From assembly GCA_038373885.1 (NCBI GenBank), contig JAWZYV010002491.1, positions 496,001-560,000 on the forward strand: a stretch of 64,000 bases of DNA, in the 5' to 3' direction. The notes below the pieces were generated by a model. The model ran no database searches, was not told the DNA's origin, and saw nothing but the letters and a program-made list of their open reading frames with translations. The position numbers and the translations under genes are program-made. Positions 11,316-21,852 of the stretch are shown piece by piece. This stretch comes from Cheiracanthium punctorium (lineage: Eukaryota > Arthropoda > Arachnida > Araneae > Cheiracanthiidae). Numbering within the stretch: the stretch's first letter is position 1; the number at the start of each line of letters is the position of its first letter.

Positions 11316-12651
11316 TACTTGACCATAGAATTAAAAAAATAGATTGTATATTTCCAAATATTGAAATTTTTTAAAATAAAATACAAGTATACTACAAAAT
11401 TGATTTCAAAATCAGTCGTTTGTCTCGGTTTGGGCCAATATTGCCCAATCATAACAGTCATTTTAAACTTTAGTCATGTCATCTCGAGTCAGATTGGCAT
11501 GGTGGTTAGACGCTGGCTTCCCACACCTTAAGTCCCGAGGTCGATTCCAGTCGCGGACGGAAACAGATTAAAATAACTTGAGGTTTTAGTGCAGAGGGGA
11601 AAATGCGTTGAAAAATGAAGTAAATGGGACGAGACCGGCGCCCTGTGTATTTAGGAATTTTTTTTAAGAAAAATTTTTAGGGTGTAGTAAGTTTGAATTA
11701 AGCTTGCTATGTCAAGCTTGATTCAAGATTGAAATGTCAAGCTTAATGCAAGTTGGGAAAGTGTAAACTTGAACACTTGATTCCACCTTGCATTAAGCTT
11801 ATACGCTTGAAATTTTCAAGCTTAATGGAAGTTTATTGACTTGATAAATCAATCTTACAGCAAGTTTGATGCAAATTTGCTGTGCTGTCTGGGACTAGTA
11901 CTACAAGAAACTGTAGTTTCATACTTACATAAAGTAAGTGCACTCTCAATACTTATACTACCTGAAAAAAAATTGTTAATTTTTGATTGTTTTTCATAAC
12001 GTTGTTCGTTTATGAAATCCGTTATTTTTTGTACAGGTACGAATAGAGTTCCGTCTACGTTGTCTCTACTTTCAAGGTAGCGCTGCACGATCGGAATGGC
12101 TGCATATGCTTCTTGATTATTTGGAGGGGCATCATAGTCTGTTTCCCCGCCAGTCATCAGAATTACCTTCATCCAACCCTGGAATTTCGCTGAAAATGGC
12201 GGTATCACTTAATGCTTCGCAGATGGCAATGTGTTCTTCGATATTTAAAAACTCATGCCAGTCTATTGGAGACTTCGTCAATATCCTTTTTTTCCACTGT
12301 GACTTCGTCACTTTCCTCCTCATTTTCACCAGCGGAAAAAACCGCATCGCTTAAGCAATTGACAATTGTGGATTGTTTAACGTCTTGGTTCCAGGCGCTC
12401 GAAAGCAGACTAATTGCTTACAAGATGTCACATTTGTGTTTCAATCCATTTTCCGCATTATCTACAGCTATCCTTACTAATCGCTTTCTGTACGAATGCT
12501 TCAAGAACTTGATGATCCCTTGATCCCCAGGCTGTAGTTTAGCCGTTGTATAGAAAGGGAAAAATTCCAATAGTTTGCGCTTCTTCGAATAGAACATCGA
12601 ATCGAGTTTTCTAATGTACTCCTGGAATAATGTTAAAGTCATCCATGCTTT

Positions 12652-13898
12652 CCCAGACAGCACAGATAACTTGCATCAAACTTGCAGTAAGCTTGATTTA
12701 TCAAGTCAATAAACTTGAAAATTTCAAGCGTGTAAGCTTAATGCAAGCTTGAATCAAGTGTTCTACATTACACTTGCCTAGCTTGTATTAAGCTTGACAT
12801 TTGAATCTTGAATCAAGCTTGACATAGCAAGTTTAATTTGAAGCTTAAAAAATTTTCCTAAAAAAGTTTTTCTTGGATACACGGGGCGCCGGTCGGCGAA
12901 CTCGCCCCACATATTTTATTTTCTCACGCATTTTCCACTCTACGCTGAAATTTCAATTTAATTTAATTTGTTTCCATCAAGTGTCCGCGGCTAGAATAGA
13001 ACCCGGGACGTTTGCGTTGGGAAGCGAGCGTCCTAACCGGTGCGCCAGTCTGAGTCGGGCTGATATGACTCATTGAAAGTTTGAAGTGACTGTTAGGGTT
13101 ATCACGCCGTTTTCTGGCCAAATTGATAAGTGGCCGATGTGTTATTTGTTTCTTTTATTTTTCCATGGGATGCATCAAAATTAAAATAATTTTATGCGTG
13201 ATTTAGAGACTCTACTAATAGGGAAATAAACATAACAGCAGCACACGTTTTAAAACTTTCAATATCGCGACACTCATGTTGGGCAATATTGGCCAAAATC
13301 GAGACAAACGACTAATTTTGAAATCAATTTCGTAGTAAAATTGTATTTTATTTTGAAGAATTTCTATATTTGGTATATCTTTTTTTTTAATCTTCTTTTT
13401 TTAGTCTATGAATCTTTTTTTTTTAATTCTATGGTCAAGTACATTTATGACTGATGATAAATTATTTTGTAGCAGCCGGAAACCGCCTCATTCTACCACC
13501 CATAAAGTAAAGTATATTAACTAACTAAATTGTGTTAATTAAAATTTATTTTTAGGGCTAATAAATTAGTTAATGGAATTAGTAATGCTAATTAGATGTA
13601 AATAAAAACAAAAACTCCCCTCGTGTTACACTTCAGAGGGGCTTATCCCATTCATTCCTTCCCCTTGCGTATTCTAATGTCCAAGCTTTGAGCGAAAATA
13701 AAATAAAACACAACTTTTACGAACTTTTCTTTATTTCATATGACTAATTCGAGAAAACGCTAGACTTTTCAATGTCCATTCTCCTTCTAGCCTACAGCGA
13801 CAGATGGCGCCATCAGCGCAATAGCAATAATGAAGCTATATAAATACGTCAAATTCAAAGAAATGTCAAGCTTGATTTAAGCTTATGTGCTGTCTGGG
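12652..13898 (-). mobile_element. Family A element copy (A2), inside the Tigger pseudogene
   Basis: CCCAGACAGCACA at 12652 and TGTGCTGTCTGGG ending at 13898. TT flanks both sides, and joining the Tigger reading frame across it restores N-K-K-A-W-M, so the TSD is 2 bp. Internal order (minus strand): body, tRNA-like module (13062-12990; B-box-like GGTTCTATTC), AAGCTTGA-rich tail. It is longer (1247 bp) than A1 without its insert (~820 bp). No transposase ORF is seen. Confidence 0.85.
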
Positions 13899-14069
13899 TT
13901 CTTGTTTGAATTATACTGAACAGGTAGAGATTTGACTCTCGTGAAGCAGTGCGGATTTTTGATTTTAACAATAACTAACAAAGGTGTTTCTCTGTACCAG
14001 AAGCATTGCCCCCAACAAGCACAGTCAAACGTTCTTTAGTCATCTTTCTAACCGAACATGATTCTCCTT

Positions 14070-14250
14070 CATAGGTGCCAAGTATTACGGAATATAATTA
14101 ACCACTTTTTGTGAACGGTAATTTTCTGTTTAAAATATAGAAAAATTTCGCAGTTTAAGGCCTGGCCTGGTAACTGTTTTGGTAAAATTATTCAAAAAAG
14201 TACTGTTTACAAAAAGTGGTTAACTATATTCCGTAATCTTGGCACCTATG
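14070..14250. mobile_element. M7 MITE copy, inside the Tigger pseudogene
   Basis: Termini CATAGGTGCC and GGCACCTATG, with long inner inverted repeats ('ggaatataattaaccac' / 'gtggttaactatattcc'). CTCCTT at 14064-14069 and 14251-14256 is the target duplication; removing one copy restores the transposase reading frame. 181 bp, no coding capacity. Confidence 0.9.
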
Positions 14251-14635
14251 CTCCTTTAAAATCGTACTTTTGCGTGGAAAACACTTTAAAAAAAGCCCAG
14301 TTTTCATCGATGTTGAAAACATCGTTAGCATTGTGGGCTGCACGAAGATTTTGTAATTTGCTTTTCCATTCGTCAGACTCTTCATTAGGTACAAACTCAC
14401 CATGCAAAGTTCTGAAAACATTATTGTGTCGGGCTTTGAATTTTTCAAGCCATCCTAAACTTGCGTTAAGGCAATTAGCAATTTAGCAAAGCCCATAGCT
14501 TTTTCGCGTCGCATCGTGCCACTTAGAGGAATTTAACTCTCCTGACTGAAAAACACATAACTTTAGTCTCTTGAACTGCGGATCCTAGACTCATGCCTTT
14601 TAAGGATCTCCTCCTTATTTTTCAAAATGGTTAGG

Positions 14636-14807
14636 GATGGACGCAAGACGAAAAATAGGCGTCTTGCGTCTCGCAAAACAGCCGAAAAGATTTGTCTCGT
14701 CTAGCAAAATCTCTATATCATAATGCTAAAAATGTTTGTCTCGTCTCGCAAAAAATCTGTAAATCTCTGTCTCGTCTCGCAAAAAGTCGTCTCGCGTCCA
14801 TCCCTAA
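14636..14807. mobile_element. Palindromic MITE in the Tigger 5' coding region
   Basis: Left 'tagggatggacgcaagacga' and right 'gtcgtctcgcgtccatccct' are inverted. The inside is made of 'gtctcgtctcgcaaaa' repeats. It splits the transposase between L-S-T and I-L-K-N-K. The shared AACCA or ACCA at the junctions suggests a 4-5 bp duplication, but the exact edges are uncertain. Confidence 0.7.
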
Positions 14808-14947
14808 AACTGGTTGACAGCGTTTTGGATAGAATTCCGTATTTTTCGGCTATGTCTTTTTTCCATAAGTTCGGATTTTTCTCAAAATCATTGATTAAAT
14901 CTACTTTTGCTTTCAAATTGAGAATTTTTAATTTTCGCTTAGACATC

Positions 14948-15345
14948 TTGTAAGAACAATAACTGCAATCGAAGTTTAACGAACTAACGAAAGAATAAGG
15001 AACAGTCTCCAAATGACGTCCCCTTTTTGTAAAAAGCAAATTTTTAAAATAATATACCAAGTGAAGTATTAAATAGAACATCAGAGTTAAGTTGAAACAT
15101 TTCTTTATTATTCTGAACTGTCAAAAACTTCTTAACTCTGTTACTTTTCCACAAAAATAGATTTAACAAAAAACAAGAAATTCTGAGAATATTTTTTTAG
15201 GCGCCTAATTACGTCCCGGGGACGATACTGAGATCACAATAATCAGTATGTAAACTTAAATTTTATCTTTAAAGGTAATTATTAATAATCATAATTATTA
15301 TATCTAATCAGACTTTTATTAATCATTGGTATAGTTTAAGTAATT
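14948..15345. other. Spacer upstream of the Tigger pseudogene
   Basis: No gene. It contains 'cgtcccggggacgat' near 15213, which has an inverted counterpart near 15850-15895 flanking the transposase tail below; these may be ends of that element. Confidence 0.4.
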
Positions 15346-15843
15346 TTAATTCTCAAAACAGATTGCACAAATAAAATTTACTCCTGAATTTTCAACACAA
15401 TCCTCATGCATCCATTGGAAACATTTTGTGCATCTTATGCATTTCTCACCCTTTTTTATCTTGAGAAAACATTTTCTGACATACTGGGCATTCAGCGTCA
15501 TCGTTGTCACTATCTTCTTCGTCAGTAGGAAGTAAAATTGGGTCTTCATCAGACGTGTCCTCGCCAGAAGGTTTTCTAACCCTTTTTCTTCCTGTTTTTC
15601 TTTCATCTTTTTCTTTTGTTATCTTTTCCGCGTTTGGCGTCTATTACTTCTTGTTTATGTGGTGAAGCCGTAACTACCATGGCTTTGCCTCGCCTAGGTG
15701 ACGTTGAAGGTGGCTCAACAACTGGAACACGTTGTATGTCAGCTGGAACTACAAACGGGGAGGAAGGGCAGCGGTAAGAATAACAGCAAATTTTGCTTAA
15801 CCTAGGTGATGCCGTTCGTGTTCTTGGTTCAGGTGAAGTGACC
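15346..15843 (-). pseudogene. C-terminal tail of a second DDE transposase, PHD-like finger
   Basis: Minus-strand coding traces: SPRRGKAMVV near 15690, an acidic stretch (DEEDSDNDDAECPVC) near 15480-15510, then after a one-base frameshift GEKCIRCTKCFQWMHEDC and FICAICFEN before a TAA. The C-x2-C / C-x2-C-x4-H-x2-C / C-x2-C spacing is the PHD-like finger found at the C-terminus of some pogo/jerky-like transposases of arthropods. It lies upstream of, and on the same strand as, the Tigger head, so it belongs to another element. The catalytic core is missing. Confidence 0.75.
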
Positions 15844-16608
15844 TAAATACCGTCCCGGGGCAATGTAAGGCTCATGTGAGGGGACGATATTAAGAATTTG
15901 TCGAGTTTGTGGATATCATCCATTAAACCAAAAGCACATGTCATAACCTAAATAAAATTTCTATCAATTTAAATTTAAGAAATAACAGCAAATTTTGTCA
16001 AACATTTCATTACAATAACTCAAATACATCCATATTTAAACAGTACTCGTAGTATTTTCATTAAAAACTCATCTTGGACAGTTTTTCCTTTTTTTATGTA
16101 TCTTGCGCAAGGAACTACGTTTCACCGTCAAACTTTCCCAATGGCCAACTGACATAACTAACTTTAGATTTGGCGTATTAGAATTAGATGGCGTTATTTA
16201 GAAAAAGATATACCGACGGGGACGAAATTATGCTCGGGGACGGAATTTGGCGACTGTACCTTACAAACCACCCTCTGCGACATGCGACCGCGAGCAGGTG
16301 GCTAGATAAATTCTGATTGGGTAAAAGATTTTACATTGAAGGAAGGCGCGGGGAGTGAAAATTTCGCCAAATTTTGTGAAAAGAAAAACATCGACAGAAT
16401 TCGCGCTTGTGCTGAGAACTGTGCAAAATTTCAGTATATTTGTCTTGAATTTGCACACACCGCAAAATTTATGATATTCTATCAATGAAGTAATCGACTT
16501 TAATTTATCTATTAGCTGAAATTTCGGGCTCGGGCGCCGACTTAAATAATATCGGGCGGGAGGGCTCGAATTAAAAGAACTCGGGCTCGGGCTTTAAAAA
16601 ATGAGCCC
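15844..16608. other. Spacer, no gene seen
   Basis: It contains 'gggctcggg'-type short repeats near 16525-16595 and 'ggggacga' near 16218. No ORF with recognisable motifs. Confidence 0.5.
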
Positions 16609-16609
16609 T

Positions 16610-16802
16610 AACTTATCTCTAGTGAGGTGCCCTCCATGGGGGTCTTTCTAAGGGGTCCTAACCCGTATCTACGTTAAGTTTCGGAGGAAACCACGGAAAT
16701 CTTACAACGGTTAGGTCGGCAGACGCAACCTAGTTTTGACCCAGGTACCTTCCGTCTCCCAGTTCAAAGCGCAATGCGCTCAGCCACTGGTGAGGCTCCA
16801 GA
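16610..16802 (-). repeat. tRNA-derived SINE (S3)
   Basis: On the minus strand: A-box-like GTGGCTGAGCGC, B-box-like GGTCAAAACT about 40 bases later, then a tail with 'gatttccgtggtttcctcc' that is not tRNA. Head and tail order fits a tRNA-derived SINE. It cannot fold as a functional tRNA across the whole length. Confidence 0.55.
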
Positions 16803-17239
16803 GTATGAGCTTGCCGTTTTGGTACACTTTTAAAATATTTCTATTGCAAAACTGAAACAATAGATTTTATCAAAATCGGATAAATTTATGTTGCTTACAT
16901 ACCACATTAGCATGATACATTTAGTTATCAATATACGATTGATATATTATTTGCTTTTAAGTGTTTTTTTTTTCTCTGCAACCTTCTCATAACCCATTCC
17001 AAACCTATAATGTACTTTTGAGATATAATGCCACGTTTAAACAGTATTTAAAGCAATCAAATTACTCCACTGGATCAAAAAATTGTTGCTAGCGTTAAGA
17101 AGTATCCAGAAAAAAATAAGCAGTTGAAAATTTAGCTACATTAAACAAAAAAAAAACTTTTGCAGACGATTCTACGCCACTGTGTAAAATCAGCGTTCTC
17201 CGCCCGGCCTAGACCTCTAATTGTAGAAGCTTTCCTCAA
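16803..17239. other. AT-rich spacer, no gene seen
   Basis: Nothing recognisable. Confidence 0.5.
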
Positions 17240-17480
17240 CCCATAGCAATTAAATCTACGATTTTGCGGACTAAAACGGCCACTACTAAAGTAGGTCTAC
17301 ATTTGGTCTCGTATTTGACTTTTCATTTTTCTTTACAATTATTACTGGGGAGAAAACAGGTGGCGGGGAAGATAGCCGCTACGAGCACCATATGGACGCT
17401 AAAAGCACTCGAAATGAGATGGACGCTAAAAGCACTCGAAATGAGATGGACGCTATGAGCACGGCCGCTACGAGTAGGAC
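17240..17480 (+). repeat. Family E repeat copy 2 with short tandem
   Basis: Carries 'ggtggcggggaagatagcc' and 'ccgctacgagcac', shared with 9735-9960 (opposite strand). A 28-bp unit beginning 'tggacgctaaaagcactcg' is repeated twice (17392-17447) with a third partial unit. Confidence 0.65.
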
Positions 17481-17643
17481 ACCGGTTCATCGAGCACAGA
17501 TGATTTAATTTCGTTTGAGTACTATCCCAGAATGAAAGATAATTTTTAGAAACTGAATACGAATATCAAAAATATACATTACCTTTAAATTATTTACAAT
17601 TTCTAAGATCAATCTAATCTTATAAACAGATTTGAGTTTTTAA

Positions 17644-17872
17644 CACTAGAAGCATCGTTGTGGTCATTTTGACCCTTTTCCCAATATCTCATGCTTCATT
17701 TCAATATACAGTTTAACACCGCAGCTTATTTTTCTACTTTTCCTAACATTTTTTCAAGCGTCTTGTGACAAAATTTTACATTTCTATTTTAATTAGTAAA
17801 ATAAATAATTATAGAAATTCCTAATACAGCCAACAGGGCTCATTTTGACCCTCCCCTCCGCCTGTTCTAGTG
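17644..17872. mobile_element. piggyBac-type MITE, TTAA target duplication
   Basis: TTAA at 17640-17643 and 17873-17876. Termini CACTAGAA and TTCTAGTG are inverted, and each is followed inward by 'cattttgaccc' (left and right in the same reading direction). 229 bp. The TTAA target makes a piggyBac-type origin most likely. Confidence 0.8.
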
Positions 17873-17950
17873 TTAATTAACTAAACTAATATCCTCTAAA
17901 ATCTAAGATCTATTTATTATTTGTTGGACAAATAACAAAAATTCCATTTA

Positions 17951-18162
17951 CACCCTCCAAAAAAAGTATTCGAGCAAAAGAGAAATTTCCTACGTTGGTT
18001 TTGTATATTCAAAATGATTTATCATTGAATATGAATTAGGCTAAGTATAAATATGACTTTCCATATTTCTATCAAGTTGTGCGTTTTTCAAAAACTCAAT
18101 TATTATTCGTAAATCTAAAACAGGAAATTTCTCTCTTGCTCGAATACTTTTTTTGGAGGGTT
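17951..18162. mobile_element. Mariner-type MITE
   Basis: Left 'caccctccaaaaaaagtatt' is inverted at the right end 'aatactttttttggagggt', followed inward on both sides by 'cgagcaa..agagaaatttcc'. TA lies on both sides (17949-17950, 18163-18164). ~212 bp, no ORF. Confidence 0.8.
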
Positions 18163-18576
18163 TATATTCAACCCTTTATTCGTTTTAAAGTGCTTGATAT
18201 TGAGCTCACAGTCCTTAATAAATTGCTGTGCTACTAGTTTAAAAAGACATCTTTCTCAAATGTATACTTTATTTTACAAATTATGATACACTTCTGACTT
18301 AACAAACAGGAAACATAATCGTAACGAAAAAAATCGATAGGGATGCATAAAAAATTATTTGTTTTAGAGTAAAAAAATACGTGAATAATGTTTTGATTTA
18401 TTAAAGGATTTTGTCATAAATTTTCAACACTTTTTAATGAAATAGAGATTTTTGCCTAAGGAGAAAACATAATTCATCAACCATATTCTCTATATTGCCA
18501 ATCATTATGGATTGTAAGTAACCACACCTTTGTGGACCGAAGTTTTCGGACTAGAGTACAGCAAAATTCCTAAATT
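18163..18576. other. AT-rich spacer before the LINE insertion
   Basis: No gene or repeat recognised. Confidence 0.5.
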
Positions 18577-19135
18577 TTGATCGTCAAATGACATGACATG
18601 GCATGAAGTTCGATTTTACAGGAACACCTAACGTATGGTACGCTTATCTCCAGTGTGTAATGATAAATGAGAGTTTTGCGAAATCATGAAGTAAGCCCAA
18701 GAGACAGGGCCATAAGCATGTCAATGTCATTAAAGAACAGTCTTTCAAACCTACAAATGAGCCGTGGCAAGGCAAGGCTGCGGAAAACCGTGAAAGGAAC
18801 AAGAAAGTTGGAAGATGATGGAGACTGACCCACTCTCCCCCGTGAATAAACACGGACTTCATAGGACGGGTTGCTCAGTAAGACCATGAGTTTCGTGAAA
18901 TGGAGTACAGTGTGAGGATCAAAATGAAAGCAATGAGACAAATTAGAACCATGAAAACAGTGTAAAAATCAATATATACAATATGTAGTAAAATACAGGT
19001 GAATATAGTGAGAAAATGTATAAGATGTATAAGATGCAACAGTGAGAGTAAGTACTAGACGAATGAAATTCAAATCAAAAATATCTATGTTCAAATATGT
19101 ACAGGGACAATGTTCGAGCAAGGTAAAGTGAGAAT

Positions 19136-21805
19136 CTAGGTGATGTCCGGGGACGCCAAGGCAGTCCGAGGGCGTTTGCGATGTTGTGGATCGCGGTAAT
19201 CATAGTCGGGGATTTCAGCCAGGATTTCATTTGGCAGTTTGTGTAAGTTGTCAAAGAAGTGCGTCGTAAGGTCCATGAGATGTTTTCTCATAGTTGGTAT
19301 TTTCAGGTCATTTCTAATGTTGATGTTGGAGAGGAAATGATGTCCATGTCTGATCTTCCTGAGTATAGAGCTTTGTTTTGACTCTAATGCGTTTATATTA
19401 GACTTGGCTGCAGACGCCCATACAGGCGCTGCATATGTAGCTGAAGGTCGGACAAATGTTTTGTATAGTAGTGTTTTATTATGTATCCCAATCTTGGAGT
19501 TAAAGAAGAAGGGAGAAAGTTTCGAAAAAGAGGCTACCATCTTGTATGTAGCATTTTTGATGTGGTGCCGCCAGCACAGCGATTTATCAATGGTAACACC
19601 AAGATACACTACTTTGGAACTCCATTCAATTGGAGTGCCACAAACAAATAGGCGTGAAGGAGGGCGGCAATGTGTAAAACTCAGTGCTTGGCACTTATTC
19701 GGGTTGATGTTAATGCGCCATTTTCGCATCCAGTCGACAATTTTGTCTATATGTGTCTGCATAGAATAGGCAAGCACAGTGTTGTAGGGTGAGTGGCCAA
19801 TAATAGCAGTGTCGTCTGCAAATAAAGCGAGAGTATTATCAAGAGATCTTGGGATGTCATTGACATATAAATTGAATAATGTGGGCCCCAGGATCGAGCC
19901 CTGAGGGACACCACTAGAAATGGGATATGTATCAGAAGTTGTGTCGTTAACACGGACAACAAAGCTTCTGTTAAGTAGGTAGCTTTTAATGACATGTATA
20001 TAAGCGTCAGGGATGTTAAGCTGTGTTAGTTTGAATAGAAGTCCGTTATGCCATACTTTGTCGAATGCTTTTTGCAAGTCGAGTAGGAGTATGGCAGCCT
20101 TCTGTTTGTCTTGTATAGCTTCGAAAGCGGTTTCTACAACTCTGAGTAATTGGTGAATTGTACTGTGGCCCTCACGAAAGCCAAATTGCTCAGGTAGTAG
20201 TAAGTTGTGATTTGAGATGTAATCGTGAAGACGGTTTAGGAATAAGCGTTCAGTAATCTTACTCAATGAGCTGAGCAGACTAATGGGCCTATATGATGAA
20301 GGGTTAGTCATGTCTTGTCCCGGCTTTGGTATGGGACAGACAATGGCAATTTTCCAGGATGTTGGAAAGTAATGTGTCTTAAATATGGCGTTGGTAAGGA
20401 AAGTAATAAGGAGGAGAATTTTCGCAGGGATGTTTTTTAACATCATATTTGATATTTTATCTTGACCAGGACATTTCCTGATGTTAAGTTTGTTTATAAC
20501 CTTTGCGACTTCCGAAGGAATCACAGGTGGAATGTTAAATGAAGGAGGACGAGATAAAAAGTCAGTTAATGTGTCATCAACATTTTGTTGGTGGGCAATA
20601 AGGTCATTGTCAAAGTTGTCATAAGAGAATTTCTTGGAATAAGATCGGGCCAAGCAATTTGCCTTGTCAGTGTCAGTAACATAGGTACTGGTATTGTCCT
20701 TGAGGGGAGGTAAGGTGGTCTTTTTGTTGGTGATTTTTCTAATGGCTCTCCAAATAGAACCATCAGTAGCAGATAGGCCCTCAATATAGTTCGTCCAATT
20801 TTGACGAGAATGTTGTAGAATGAGTTTTCGGACTTTTGCCCTAAGGCGATGATATAAGGCCCGGTCCTCGGGGTGTCTGGATTGTTGGAAGGATACGCGG
20901 GCAGCGTTCCGTTGGTTAATGAGTCTCCGTATGAAAATGGGGAGCTTGGCATTTGCGCTGTGGTTTACAGCTTTGGAAGAGTTTGCATAAGCGTCACTAA
21001 TAAGGGTGGTGATACGAGTCACCTCAGAGTCTATTTGTTGGGAGTTAGTGAGGGTAGGAACAGTAAAAGGAACGTCAAGGAGCGTTTCAGTAAATCTGTT
21101 CCAGTTGGTGGAGACCCTCGTGGTGTCTTTAAGTGTGAGGTTGATATCGAGATCAAATTGCACCGGAAGATGGTCAGATGTAAAATGTTGAAGAGTCATA
21201 CAGTTTACTTGTTGGTGCAAGCCTTGATGTAAAACAAGGTCTATGGTGGAAGATCCAGTAGTAAAAAAGTGTGTGGGAGTAGGTGGATATGCCAGTTTAG
21301 AGTGCGTATCAATTAGAAATTTAAGGAGGCCAGTGCCTCTTTTGCAATTATATCTTCCATTCCACGCATAGTGGTGGGCGTTGAAGTCACCCGCAATGAT
21401 ATTAGCGGGGCAACGAGATAGAAGAATTCGGAAATCACTTTCCGGAAAGTCAGTCTTGGGTTTGATATATGCAGAGGTGACCATAAGATCACCTTGCATG
21501 GTGTGTATAATGACAGTAGTAGCCTCAAGTGATGTAAGAGGTATTGGAATAAAAGAGTGAGGTATAGAGTTTTTTATGTAGATGGCAGTACCGCCAGATG
21601 TACGCCCATTAGAGACCGTCCGATCTGTACGGTAAAGAGTATAGTTAGGTATATTGTATTTATAATTTGGATGGAACATGGTTTCCTGAATGAGTATGAG
21701 GTCAGTGTCGTTATGGCAAAGAAAGTCCCGTAGGTCAGAGATTTTCCTGTGGAGCCCTTGGGCGTTCCACAGGATGATTCTAAGATTCATTTGGTGTCTC
21801 TTCAT
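19136..21805 (-). CDS. LINE ORF2: APE endonuclease and reverse transcriptase
   Basis: An 889-residue protein. Residues 1-220 are an apurinic-like endonuclease: WNAQG (N14), QET (E41), GDFNAHH (139-145), STID (186-189) and SDH (210-212) are the expected catalytic positions. It nicks target DNA to prime reverse transcription. Residues ~480-740 are the RT: SSYRPISLL (503-511), LLLDLQKAFD (573-582), SGVPQGSILGP (631-641) and the FADD active site (662-665). A C-terminal tail follows and no RNase H motif is visible, as in Jockey. It starts 47 bases after the ORF1 stop, so it probably relies on reinitiation or a downstream start. Another MKRH-like start is not needed; the ATG at 21805 opens directly into the endonuclease. 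Confidence 0.95.
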   Translation of the reverse strand: MKRHQMNLRIILWNAQGLHRKISDLRDFLCHNDTDLILIQETMFHPNYKYNIPNYTLYRTDRTVSNGRTSGGTAIYIKNSIPHSFIPIPLTSLEATTVIIHTMQGDLMVTSAYIKPKTDFPESDFRILLSRCPANIIAGDFNAHHYAWNGRYNCKRGTGLLKFLIDTHSKLAYPPTPTHFFTTGSSTIDLVLHQGLHQQVNCMTLQHFTSDHLPVQFDLDINLTLKDTTRVSTNWNRFTETLLDVPFTVPTLTNSQQIDSEVTRITTLISDAYANSSKAVNHSANAKLPIFIRRLINQRNAARVSFQQSRHPEDRALYHRLRAKVRKLILQHSRQNWTNYIEGLSATDGSIWRAIRKITNKKTTLPPLKDNTSTYVTDTDKANCLARSYSKKFSYDNFDNDLIAHQQNVDDTLTDFLSRPPSFNIPPVIPSEVAKVINKLNIRKCPGQDKISNMMLKNIPAKILLLITFLTNAIFKTHYFPTSWKIAIVCPIPKPGQDMTNPSSYRPISLLSSLSKITERLFLNRLHDYISNHNLLLPEQFGFREGHSTIHQLLRVVETAFEAIQDKQKAAILLLDLQKAFDKVWHNGLLFKLTQLNIPDAYIHVIKSYLLNRSFVVRVNDTTSDTYPISSGVPQGSILGPTLFNLYVNDIPRSLDNTLALFADDTAIIGHSPYNTVLAYSMQTHIDKIVDWMRKWRININPNKCQALSFTHCRPPSRLFVCGTPIEWSSKVVYLGVTIDKSLCWRHHIKNATYKMVASFSKLSPFFFNSKIGIHNKTLLYKTFVRPSATYAAPVWASAAKSNINALESKQSSILRKIRHGHHFLSNINIRNDLKIPTMRKHLMDLTTHFFDNLHKLPNEILAEIPDYDYRDPQHRKRPRTALASPDIT

Positions 21806-21852
21806 GTTCGGGGTCTAGTTTGTCAGCAATGATTTGGAGTAGGGCAAAGGCC

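Larger units (their letters stand above)
10279..11893 (+). mobile_element. Family A element copy (A1), TIR CCCAGACAGCACA, 2-bp TSD
   Basis: It starts CCCAGACAGCACA and ends TGTGCTGTCTGGG, with AC on both sides (10277-10278 and 11894-11895). A mariner-like element (10525-11315) lies inside; without it the copy is ~820 bp. A tRNA-like module (11490-11562; B-box-like GGTCGATTCC) and the AAGCTTGA-rich tail (11680-11880) sit in the same order as in A2 and A3. It encodes no protein that I can see, so it is probably non-autonomous. Confidence 0.8.
11897..14947 (-). pseudogene. Pogo/Tigger-type DDE transposase pseudogene, interrupted by three insertions
   Basis: Reading from 14947 downward: a CENP-B/psq-like N-terminus (MSKRKLKIL, then LINDFEKNP and IAEKYGILSKTLS); a second DNA-binding region (KAMGFAKLLIA); the catalytic-core start (VFNIDETGLF, near 14310); ILKGESCSVRKMTKERLTV across the M7 insertion; KAWMTLTLFQEYIRKLD after the next insertion; and TAKLQPGDQGIIKFLKHSYR near 12520-12560 (normally LQPLDQG). 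The tail ends KQSKINNFF, as Tigger-like proteins do. Insertions at 14636-14807, 14070-14250 and 12652-13898 split it, and there are frameshifts, so it is inactive. Its TIRs were not located. Confidence 0.85.

Noticed and set aside
11081..11461. 126-codon minus-strand open frame
   Set aside because: It crosses the terminal repeat of the mariner-like element into family A sequence, so it is a chance fusion. The real remnant is at 10927-11067.
11897..14947. Host CENP-B/jerky-like gene
   Set aside because: Frameshifts, three insertions and a repeat-only neighbourhood fit a dead transposon better than a domesticated gene.
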